Assembly (NCBI GenBank): GCA_003509235.1
Contig: DONH01000018.1
Coordinates: 515 to 10,983, forward strand
From: Planctomycetaceae bacterium
GTDB lineage: Bacteria; Planctomycetota; Planctomycetia; Pirellulales; UBA1268
Direction: 5' to 3'
Length of the DNA: 10,469 bases
The notes beneath the pieces were generated by a model. The model did no database searches, was not told the DNA's origin, and was given only the letters and a program-made list of their open reading frames with translations. Numbering within the stretch: the first letter of the stretch is position 1; every line of letters begins with the position of its first letter. Shown piece after piece: positions 1-5,708 of this stretch. The translations under genes were made by a program, and so were the position numbers.

Positions 1-1
1 A

Positions 2-889
2 TTGATCGAACTGCTTGTTGTTATTGCTATTATCGGAGTCCTTGTTGGCCTATTGTTACCAGCAGTTCAGCAGGCTCGAGAAGCGGGTCGCCGGCTGTCA
101 TGTGCAAATAATCTAAAACAGATAGGGCTTGCGGTTGCCCTTCACGCAGATGCGCAGAAGCATTTTCCAAGTGGTCGAAAAACTCGTGATCCGTACGATG
201 TTTCATGGGCATTCCGATTACTGCCGTTTCTTGAGCAATCGCAAATATTTAATGCCAGAAATCCGGATACAACAGTCCCGTGTTGGGATCCTTCAAACGC
301 GACTGCTTTTCGTTCACCCGTTGATGCGTTCTACTGCCCAAGTCGACGAAGTCCGGCGGCTGACAGAAATTTTGACAATAACAACCAGCCACCGGTTGCC
401 AGTGGAATTGGTGTTGCTGCAGGTGGTGATTATTCCGCGTGCGGTGGCACTTATTTTAATTACGCAACACCATCATCAGGTGGGCCTGACCCGAAGCGTG
501 CCGGTGTAATCCATACGTTCTCAGAGGTTCGACCTGCTCAAATTACTGACGGTCTGTCAACAACAATGGTCATTGGAGATCGCCACATTCCCCCGGCTAT
601 CGCAGGAGCGGGTGTTATGGAACACTACAATCAGGGTGATACAGCAGTTTTTGTTTCAGATACTCCCCACACATTGTTCCGGGATACTGCTCGTGGCTTG
701 GCTTCAAATCCCCTTGATACAAATAATCGAAAATTCGGCAGCCTTCACCCCGGTGTGACTCAGTTTGTCATGTGTGATGGGCATGTCGAAGCACTGAGTA
801 ACGACATGGATATCGATGTACTTCTTAAGTACGCTGCTATTGGAGATGGCGATGATCCATCTGATATTGATGAAGGCGATGGAACATGA
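2..889 (+). CDS. DUF1559 prepilin-like protein, 5'-truncated by window edge
   Basis: This is the C-terminal 295 residues of a DUF1559 (SBP_bac_10-like) protein. The reading frame is already open at the first bases, and the first visible codon, TTG, is most likely the Leu of a GFTLIELL prepilin motif whose GFT lies outside the window; it is not a start. The hydrophobic helix [20 protein letters not shown] is followed by the family's QQAREAGRR and NNLKQIGLA stretch. Near the C-terminus are DGLSTTMVIGD and a perfect H-X9-DG motif (His249, Asp259-Gly260 in visible numbering). The protein ends in an unusual acidic tail rich in Asp and Glu (about residues 282-294). In this family the N-terminus is expected to be processed by a prepilin peptidase and the protein exported; the precise function is unknown. 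It is more diverged from the two downstream paralogues than they are from each other. No terminator follows, and the next gene starts 41 bp on, so the two are probably cotranscribed. Confidence 0.93.
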   Translation: MIELLVVIAIIGVLVGLLLPAVQQAREAGRRLSCANNLKQIGLAVALHADAQKHFPSGRKTRDPYDVSWAFRLLPFLEQSQIFNARNPDTTVPCWDPSNATAFRSPVDAFYCPSRRSPAADRNFDNNNQPPVASGIGVAAGGDYSACGGTYFNYATPSSGGPDPKRAGVIHTFSEVRPAQITDGLSTTMVIGDRHIPPAIAGAGVMEHYNQGDTAVFVSDTPHTLFRDTARGLASNPLDTNNRKFGSLHPGVTQFVMCDGHVEALSNDMDIDVLLKYAAIGDGDDPSDIDEGDGT

Positions 890-930
890 TTTAGAACTCC
901 TATCCTCATTATTTTAAAACAAAGTTTCTT

Positions 931-1608
931 ATGGCAAAAAAACAACAAAAACAATTGATTGGTTTTCGGAAACTGGTTCTGTATGGCACTGGTGCTTTAG
1001 CCGCTGGTGGCATTCTCATCTATTCCTTCACTGGACCAAATCTTGCGGCAGAAACCATGGCAATGCAGCAAAAGGTTCTTATGGAAGGAAAAGACTTTGC
1101 ATCGAGTAAAGAGAAGATACGAGAGATCATGCAGAACATAGATCTCATGCCACCAAAAGAGATTTATAGAGTGAGAAGAGATCTGGGGCGCTCTGTTGGT
1201 CAGCTGGCAAAGCAGTCTGCTGAAAAATATGTCCAATTGAATACAGCGGAGCAGGCAGCGTTTCTCGATGAAGGGATTGAGAAAATGCAGTTGGCCAAGG
1301 CACTGTTCGATGCGACAAATCAGGGTGGTATGCCTACGCGAACAGAGGCTGATATCGAGAGATATAAGCGATACCGCGAGCAAAGAGAAGCTGCAAAGAG
1401 AAATTCACCTCAAAATAAAGAGAAGAAGCCAAAGCCAGAAGATGGTGAAAAAAAGAGGCCAAAGCCAGACGATAAAGAGAAAAAGAAGCCGACTGTCACA
1501 CCAGAGAAAATATATTTCGAAGCTCTCATGAAGCGGGCGGAAGAGAGAAACATTGAAATGGGCCGTTTTGGTCGATATTACGCCTCAGGCGGGAGAGGTC
1601 GCCGTTAA
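931..1608 (+). CDS. Membrane-anchored Lys-rich helical protein, function unknown
   Basis: I do not recognise a named family for this 225-aa protein. It has a short basic N-terminus, one membrane helix at about residues 14-33 with no cysteine (so not a lipoprotein), a helical amphipathic region at about 40-155, and a highly charged low-complexity segment at 160-190. That segment contains two copies of a 10-residue repeat (KKPKPEDGEK and KRPKPDDKEK). A short helix at about 190-210 leads to a Gly/Arg-rich C-terminus (GRFGRYYASGGRGRR). The likely topology is a membrane anchor with a long extracytoplasmic helical domain. The ATG at 931 is the natural start because it directly precedes the basic N-terminus, although the upstream sequence is AT-rich with no clear Shine-Dalgarno site. 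It lies 41 bp after the first DUF1559 gene, the same slot that lipoproteins occupy in the next two cassettes. Translational coupling or cotranscription is plausible but not shown. Confidence 0.85.
   Translation: MAKKQQKQLIGFRKLVLYGTGALAAGGILIYSFTGPNLAAETMAMQQKVLMEGKDFASSKEKIREIMQNIDLMPPKEIYRVRRDLGRSVGQLAKQSAEKYVQLNTAEQAAFLDEGIEKMQLAKALFDATNQGGMPTRTEADIERYKRYREQREAAKRNSPQNKEKKPKPEDGEKKRPKPDDKEKKKPTVTPEKIYFEALMKRAEERNIEMGRFGRYYASGGRGRR
1423..1482 (+). repeat. Two 30-bp imperfect coding repeats (Lys/Pro-rich)
   Basis: Two tandem 30-bp units inside the preceding gene encode KKPKPEDGEK and KRPKPDDKEK. They share the exact 12-mer GCCAAAGCCAGA at 1428-1439 and 1458-1469. A third, decayed unit beginning KKPTV follows. 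This is a charged linker of a kind that can expand or contract by slippage. Confidence 0.7.
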
Positions 1609-1993
1609 TCGCTCGTTCGTCTGTTACGTTGCAGTTCGGGGATGATCACCTTGCAGTTGCTTGGCAGTTTGGCAAGCCTCTAATCGATGCTGATTTTGCA
1701 GCTACCCGCTTTTGTGTCCCGGCAATAAAGATGCGTGTTTTGATTTTGTGGCTAGTTGTCAATTCGTACTGTGAGTGGCGATGGTGGCTCGTCACTATGT
1801 CAAAATGACTGACAAATTCCCCAAATGTACTAGTTTGCTTGCATTCAATCGACAAATTCGATTGATTAATGCCAATTATCTTTACAAACTTGTTTACGGC
1901 ATCTAAAAATAGAGTATCAAGCGAAGGGGGTTTAGTGTGTTCGCATGATTCCCTCAATTTTATATTTCATGTCTCTAAATTTTAGGAATTGCT
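1609..1993. other. 385-bp non-coding gap between cassettes A and B
   Basis: No convincing gene is present. A 103-codon open frame on the minus strand (1646-1957) has no recognisable protein features. The region holds a short imperfect stem-loop at 1774-1796 (8-bp arms, one mismatch), a stronger 12-bp stem at 1841-1872, and a 9-bp direct repeat, GACAAATTC, at 1811-1819 and 1851-1859. A weak -10-like TATATT lies at 1961-1966, without a good -35 box, about 30 bp before the next gene. A Shine-Dalgarno AGGAA sits at 1984-1988. I see no intrinsic terminator for the upstream unit. Confidence 0.6.
1841..1872 (+). other. Hairpin upstream of second prepilin gene
   Basis: The arms GCATTCAATCGA (1841-1852) and TCGATTG plus AATGC (1858-1864, 1868-1872) can form 12 base pairs around a CAAAT loop, with a 3-nt bulge. 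No T-run follows, so it is not a standard terminator. It could be a leader structure or an operator-like palindrome for the downstream gene. Confidence 0.4.
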
Positions 1994-3034
1994 ATGAATC
2001 TACATCAAAGACAGAAGGGTTTTACCCTCATCGAACTTCTTGTTGTGATTGCAATAATTGGTGTTTTGGTTGGTCTTCTTCTCCCGGCTGTTCAGCAGGC
2101 AAGAGAAGCAGCTAGAAGATCTTCGTGTGGCAACAAACTCAAGCAGCAAGGTCTTGGCTTGCACAATTATGCATCTACTAATGGCAAAAAAGGTGATTCA
2201 CGATTTCCAGCTGCTTACACGCTTTATCAAGATGGAAGCCAGCTTTCTTCATTAACGAATGCAGGTGGAGCAGCGAACGACGGATATCCGTGGCCAATCA
2301 TGATCATGCCATTTATGGAACAAAATAATGCGTATGAAGAAATAAAGACCCTGTCTACTAATGGTGGTACTCAAACACCTTTTTCGAATCCTCATTATGA
2401 TCCGGTCAGAAATTATACCCGGGGAGTAACACTCGATTACGCTGTGTGTCCTTCGTGGAGCCCTGGAATTACTACTAATAGATTAAACAACGCGGATTTC
2501 TCTTTAACAACACTAGATCCACCCGAAACGTTTACAGCTCGAGGAGGCGGTCGTTTTACTCCAGGTGGCTCTCATACGTACAGGATGAATCTTGGCCGTC
2601 GTTACTGGCAGGCGTCTATGGTTGGTCATTCAGGTAATAAAGGAAACTACTGGCGAACATCACGGCTTGGCATGAACGGTGGTGCTTTTGAAAACCAGCA
2701 AGTAGATGCGGGTTTACTTCCGTTTGCAGAATTCCTAGATGGTCTTACAAACACCATTGCATTGGTCGAAAATGCAACCCTAAGTGAGTGGACTCGTAAC
2801 ATGCACGGTTCTGTTATCTGGGCAGGCATTAATGATGCGCAAGACGTAAATCATAATTCTGTGAGCAGCCATGGTTGGAAACGGAACTTTCACGGCGGTA
2901 GTTCAGGTCATCCCGGTATTTTTGGTGTCTTGATGGCCGATGGCTCAACGAAGTTCATTAGTACTGATATTGATCAAATTACATGGCGAAATGCAATTTG
3001 TCGTGCTGATAACAGAGTAAGCACACTCGAATAG
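1994..3034 (+). CDS. DUF1559 prepilin-like secreted protein (cassette B)
   Basis: This complete 346-aa protein begins with a 9-residue leader, MNLHQRQKG, followed by [11 protein letters not shown]. That is the class III (type IV prepilin-like) signal: prepilin peptidase is expected to cut between Gly9 and Phe10 and N-methylate the Phe. The hydrophobic helix runs to about residue 33, followed by [18 protein letters not shown]. The body contains [17 protein letters not shown] (about 196-212), GLLPFAEFLDGLTNTI (240-255) and [12 protein letters not shown]. It ends with a perfect H-X9-DG motif, His306 to Asp316-Gly317. The start is supported by AGGAA at 1984-1988 with 5-nt spacing. Its closest visible relative is the prepilin of cassette C. 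The expected location is the outer face of the inner membrane or the cell surface; whether it forms fibres is unknown. A strong hairpin follows 52 nt after the stop. Confidence 0.95.
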   Translation: MNLHQRQKGFTLIELLVVIAIIGVLVGLLLPAVQQAREAARRSSCGNKLKQQGLGLHNYASTNGKKGDSRFPAAYTLYQDGSQLSSLTNAGGAANDGYPWPIMIMPFMEQNNAYEEIKTLSTNGGTQTPFSNPHYDPVRNYTRGVTLDYAVCPSWSPGITTNRLNNADFSLTTLDPPETFTARGGGRFTPGGSHTYRMNLGRRYWQASMVGHSGNKGNYWRTSRLGMNGGAFENQQVDAGLLPFAEFLDGLTNTIALVENATLSEWTRNMHGSVIWAGINDAQDVNHNSVSSHGWKRNFHGGSSGHPGIFGVLMADGSTKFISTDIDQITWRNAICRADNRVSTLE

Positions 3035-3086
3035 TCAGAAAGAATTTTGTAGGCAAGTATCGTACAAAGTTCTCAATTGAAATAGT

Positions 3087-3125
3087 TTTCGGCTGTGCCC
3101 TAAGAAATTTAGGGCACAGCCGAAA
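3087..3125 (+). terminator. 17-bp perfect hairpin between prepilin and lipoprotein, cassette B
   Basis: The left arm 3087-3103 and right arm 3109-3125 are perfectly complementary over 17 bp (core GGCTGTGCCC / GGGCACAGCC), with the 5-nt loop GAAAT. It is followed by CGTTTAAG, not a long T-run, so termination may be partial. It lies 52 nt after the prepilin stop and 80 nt before the lipoprotein start. It may act as an attenuator or as a 3'-end stabiliser that lowers lipoprotein output relative to prepilin. Confidence 0.75.
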
Positions 3126-3194
3126 CGTTTAAGTTCTGTTTGCAGGCTGTTGGCAGTGTTCACGAGAAACGTGTCAATTTTTTAATGAAATCTT

Positions 3195-3200
3195 GGAGGT
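3195..3200 (+). promoter_or_regulatory. Shine-Dalgarno site deciding lipoprotein start
   Basis: GGAGGT lies 5 nt before the ATG at 3206. This near-perfect site selects that ATG over the in-frame TTG at 3140 and ATG at 3185, and it places the lipobox at the expected distance from the N-terminus. Confidence 0.85.
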
Positions 3201-3205
3201 TTAAT

Positions 3206-3580
3206 ATGCGATTCAATCAGCGTCTACAGTTCGGCATGCTTTTGTTCGGCCTAACCTTTTTCGGATGTTCCAGTAATCGAGTGAGCGTGACGATTCCGGT
3301 TGAGAAAATTCAAGAGCGGATGGAAATAGCTACGACGCTTGAAGAAACAAATGACCAATACTTTGTAAGCAAGGCTCTCTTTGATGATCTTGAAGCAGCG
3401 GCGGATAAGATTTCTGATAATCCAACTGATGTTGAGGAATTCAAATCGTTGCTGGAGGAACTCAAGAAATGCAAGCCTGAAGATGAAGAGCAGATAAAAT
3501 CAATTACTGGGAAAATGGCTGGCTGTCTTGAGATTCCTGAAAAATTTCAACCTCCATTTGTTCGGGAGAATAAGAAATAA
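3206..3580 (+). CDS. Small helical lipoprotein, cassette B
   Basis: This 124-aa protein has a short basic N-terminus, a hydrophobic segment and a lipobox ending FFGC with Cys21. It is probably diacylated and anchored to a membrane facing the periplasm. The -3 Phe is not the favoured Leu, so the lipobox is slightly atypical. The mature part is charged and predicted helical (VEKIQERMEIATTLEETND, then LFDDLEAAADKI and EEFKSLLEELKK). It ends with a conserved tail, IKSITGKMAGCLEIPEKF...FVRENKK, which includes a second cysteine, Cys107. The protein is paralogous to the lipoprotein at 5108-5497, and their C-termini are nearly the same. I do not recognise a named domain. It follows the DUF1559 gene in the same orientation, which suggests a partnership with that prepilin-like protein. 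A terminator follows 74 nt after the stop. Confidence 0.85.
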   Translation: MRFNQRLQFGMLLFGLTFFGCSSNRVSVTIPVEKIQERMEIATTLEETNDQYFVSKALFDDLEAAADKISDNPTDVEEFKSLLEELKKCKPEDEEQIKSITGKMAGCLEIPEKFQPPFVRENKK

Positions 3581-3654
3581 TATTTCATACGTATTGAAAA
3601 TATTTGTGCATTTATTCAGCCAAAGAAGAAAATTATTTGGATAGAAATCGTTAT

Positions 3655-3692
3655 GGTTACTGAAATATGAAAATATTGCAGTAACCTTTTTT
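3655..3692 (+). terminator. Intrinsic terminator of cassette B
   Basis: GGTTACTG (3655-3662) pairs with CAGTAACC (3679-3686). After one A-G mismatch, AATAT pairs with ATATT around a GAAA loop. A run of six T follows (3687-3692), then ATTT. This is a classical Rho-independent terminator closing the lipoprotein transcript. Confidence 0.88.
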
Positions 3693-3788
3693 ATTTAATA
3701 GTTTGCAACGATGTCCGGTGCTTGCGATTTAAGCTATATAATGTTTCTAGTAGGTGAATCGCGAATGCATTTAATTCCAAAAAATGTT

Positions 3789-3817
3789 TTGCTGTGCGAA
3801 AATGTAATTCTTATACT
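3789..3817 (+). promoter_or_regulatory. Candidate sigma70-type promoter for third prepilin gene
   Basis: The -35-like TTGCTG (3789-3794) and -10-like TATACT (3812-3817, 5 of 6 consensus) are separated by exactly 17 bp. A start near 3824 would give a leader of about 42 nt to the ATG at 3866. The -35 box is weak, so this is tentative. Confidence 0.4.
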
Positions 3818-3854
3818 TTCACTATTGTGTTTTAAAACTATTTATTAAAGAGAC

Positions 3855-3860
3855 AGGTGA
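3855..3860 (+). promoter_or_regulatory. Shine-Dalgarno site deciding third prepilin start
   Basis: AGGTGA lies 5 nt before the ATG at 3866. It overlaps the alternative in-frame GTG at 3857, which therefore is unlikely to be the start. With ATG 3866 the leader is 9 residues, the same as in the cassette B paralogue. Confidence 0.8.
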
Positions 3861-3865
3861 TTTCT

Positions 3866-4936
3866 ATGGAAAACATACAACGCAGGAGTGGTTTTACCCT
3901 CATCGAACTTCTTGTCGTTATTGCGATTATCGGCGTACTTGTTGGTCTACTTCTTCCAGCTGTTCAGCAGGCAAGAGAAGCAGCACGAAGATCGTCTTGT
4001 GGCAACAATCTCAAGCAGATGGGCCTTGCAATGCATAATTACGCATCTACGAATGCAAGGAAGGGTGATGCGCGTTTTCCGGCATCAACAACACTCTATG
4101 AGGATGGCACACGTAGATCGTATATGAATAACATGGGATCTGATGCTGGAAGAACAAATAAATGTTACTCTTGGATGGTGTTCCTTCTTCCGTTTGCTGA
4201 AGAAAATAATATCTTCGAACAGCTAAAAACGTTATCAACAAACTCGGGTGCACAAGACCCTTTCTCCAGTCCCTTCTCAAACGCTGCGAGGAACTTTGCA
4301 CGGACGACCAATGTTAGCTTTGCATTGTGTCCGTCTTGGGATCCTGGGATAGCTTGTAGCCAACAGCAGACAAGTGCAGGAGTGGTAACAGCACTCGATC
4401 CTCCGGAGGCTTACAGTAGCCGGAGTGGAAGATTTGAGAGGAACGGCTCACTGGTCTACCGAATGAATCTTGGCCAAAGATATTGGCAGGCGAGCATGGT
4501 TGGTCATACAGGTAATAAGGGCTCGAACTGGCGTGAACAACGTCTGGGGATGAACGGTGGTGCATGGGGCGGTACAGTGCCCTCGCCCGTGAGCGTAGAT
4601 TCGGGCCTGCTTCCGTTTGCAGAAATTCAAGATGGTTTGTCAAACACGATCTGTCTTGTAGAAAATGCAACGGCTTCTGAGTGGACACAATGGGCACATG
4701 GTTGGAATACTTGGCTTTCTACGGATAATGCCAAATCAGAGGCTATGCAACATTTCACTCTGGCTGATAAACCTTGGAAAAGAAATTTTCACGGTGGCAG
4801 TTCTGGCCACACAGGGCAGGTTTTTGGAACGCTTTTGTGTGATGGATCCACAAAGTTTCTAAGTGGATCTATTCCTGGTAGTGTCTATCGGGCCTCAGTT
4901 ACTCGGGCAGATGGCAGTACGGAAAAACTTGATTGA
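3866..4936 (+). CDS. DUF1559 prepilin-like secreted protein (cassette C)
   Basis: This complete 356-aa protein starts [20 protein letters not shown], with the expected prepilin peptidase cut after Gly9. It is a close paralogue of the cassette B protein. Shared blocks include [65 protein letters not shown] with LVENAT, and [12 protein letters not shown]. The 5' parts of the two genes also share stretches of more than 20 identical bases. The C-terminal motif is one residue longer than usual: His315 is followed by 10, not 9, residues before Asp326-Gly327, with one extra residue in [13 protein letters not shown]. Relative to B there are also small insertions, for instance around 235-245. The GTG at 3857 would add three residues but has a poorer ribosome site. 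A strong terminator-like hairpin follows 49 nt after the stop. Confidence 0.95.
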   Translation: MENIQRRSGFTLIELLVVIAIIGVLVGLLLPAVQQAREAARRSSCGNNLKQMGLAMHNYASTNARKGDARFPASTTLYEDGTRRSYMNNMGSDAGRTNKCYSWMVFLLPFAEENNIFEQLKTLSTNSGAQDPFSSPFSNAARNFARTTNVSFALCPSWDPGIACSQQQTSAGVVTALDPPEAYSSRSGRFERNGSLVYRMNLGQRYWQASMVGHTGNKGSNWREQRLGMNGGAWGGTVPSPVSVDSGLLPFAEIQDGLSNTICLVENATASEWTQWAHGWNTWLSTDNAKSEAMQHFTLADKPWKRNFHGGSSGHTGQVFGTLLCDGSTKFLSGSIPGSVYRASVTRADGSTEKLD

Positions 4937-4985
4937 GTATTACTAAGTTTGCTCGTAGAAAGCTAAAAGTACATCTGTAAAAATT

Positions 4986-5035
4986 GAAAGGTGTCATTGC
5001 GTCGGGTACGGTCGGCGCGATGGCACCTTTCTTTT
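4986..5035 (+). terminator. 19-bp hairpin plus T-run between prepilin and lipoprotein, cassette C
   Basis: The arms 4986-5004 and 5013-5031 pair over 19 positions, 16 Watson-Crick and three G-U wobbles as RNA, with an 8-nt loop. TTTT (5032-5035) follows. All three imperfections are of the wobble type, which is consistent with selection on RNA pairing on this strand. It lies 49 nt after the prepilin stop and 76 nt before the lipoprotein start. The position matches the hairpin of cassette B, but the sequence does not. Confidence 0.8.
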
Positions 5036-5095
5036 AAAGAATAGCCCATATTTAAGACCTTCTTCATTAACTTTTGGAGCATTGTGCTCAATACA

Positions 5096-5101
5096 AGGGA
5101 G
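5096..5101 (+). promoter_or_regulatory. Shine-Dalgarno site deciding a GTG start
   Basis: AGGGAG lies 6 nt before the GTG at 5108. It supports that GTG over the in-frame upstream GTG at 5084, which sits in a small hairpin (GAGCA-TTG-TGCTC, 5077-5089). Confidence 0.75.
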
Positions 5102-5107
5102 AAAAGT

Positions 5108-5497
5108 GTGTTACGGAAAAAATTTATTTTTGTTGGATTGGCTGGATTGCTCATTGTTGGTTGCTCTGACGTTAAACGTGTGAGTTACTCAGTGCCACCC
5201 GAGCTTATGCAAGTTCGAATGGAAGTCGTAAGTCTGCTTTCGGAGGCGCATGATATGGAAGAAACTGGCGCAACTGTCGGCAAAGGACTCCTTTCACAAC
5301 TAGAAGAGGCTGCTCCAAACATTTCGAGTAAAGCAGCCGATGTCGATACGTTCAAAAGCTATCTGAGTGAACTCGAAGACGTTAAAGAGAATGATATTCA
5401 AGAAATTAAATCTCTCACTGGAAAGATGGTTGCGTGTATTGAGATTCCAGAAGGATTTCAAACTCGCTTTGTTCGCGAAAATAAGAAAAACAATTAG
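5108..5497 (+). CDS. Small helical lipoprotein, cassette C
   Basis: This 129-aa protein is initiated at GTG. The signal MLRKKFIFVGLAGLLIVGC is a good lipoprotein signal peptide: a basic start, a hydrophobic core and the lipobox IVGC with Cys19. The mature chain is charged and helical. It ends IKSLTGKMVACIEIPEGF...FVRENKKNN, and so shares with the cassette B lipoprotein the block IKS-TGKM, a second Cys (Cys110), EIPE-F and FVRENKK. The N-terminal halves are less alike (RMEVVSLLSEAHD against RMEIATTLEETND), but the spacing is preserved. The strict conservation of the last 30 or so residues suggests a binding or interaction surface there, which is inference. No named family is recognised. It ends cassette C and is followed by an intrinsic terminator. 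Confidence 0.85.
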   Translation: MLRKKFIFVGLAGLLIVGCSDVKRVSYSVPPELMQVRMEVVSLLSEAHDMEETGATVGKGLLSQLEEAAPNISSKAADVDTFKSYLSELEDVKENDIQEIKSLTGKMVACIEIPEGFQTRFVRENKKNN

Positions 5498-5532
5498 AGT
5501 GTTTCGTACCCTAATCTGAGCGTGTGTTTATG

Positions 5533-5565
5533 CGGCTGCTGATAGCTTTTTCAGCAGCCGTTTTT
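5533..5565 (+). terminator. Intrinsic terminator of cassette C
   Basis: CGGCTGCTGA (5533-5542) pairs perfectly with TCAGCAGCCG (5551-5560) around an 8-nt loop, and TTTTT follows. This closes the third cassette and separates it from the U32 gene. Confidence 0.9.
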
Positions 5566-5708
5566 ACTTGGTGATGCAGTATCTTCGGATAGTGTTGATA
5601 GCGTCATAAGATTGTCACGACAGGGTAGAGACATTTCTTGCCAAAGTTTTCTTCCTCAGAAAAATCACTAGAAAATGTACAAGATCCAGATTTTTTGGTG
5701 ATTGTTTA

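Larger units (their letters stand above)
3581..3865. other. 285-bp gap between cassettes B and C
   Basis: No gene is present. An AT-rich imperfect hairpin (3579-3604) overlaps the lipoprotein stop codon. A strong intrinsic terminator lies at 3655-3692. A perfect TATAAT hexamer at 3737-3742 has no matching -35 box. A better-spaced candidate promoter lies at 3789-3817. A Shine-Dalgarno site at 3855-3860 serves the next gene. Confidence 0.65.

Noticed and set aside
1646..1957. 103-codon open frame on the minus strand in the gap before cassette B
   Set aside because: It has no recognisable motif, no ribosome site and an unlikely composition. It covers a non-coding region that carries hairpins and leader sequence of the plus-strand gene.
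3159..3186. Possible lipoprotein promoter (TTCACG, 16 bp, TTTAAT)
   Set aside because: The start point would fall at about the Shine-Dalgarno site and leave almost no leader. The match is also weak, so it is not listed as a feature.
3140..3205. Upstream start (TTG 3140 or ATG 3185) for the cassette B lipoprotein
   Set aside because: It would push the hydrophobic signal inward. The ATG at 3206 has a near-perfect GGAGGT site and gives a normal lipoprotein signal length.
4047..4697. Long minus-strand open frames opposite the third prepilin gene
   Set aside because: They are shadows of a well-supported plus-strand gene with clear family motifs, and show no motifs of their own.
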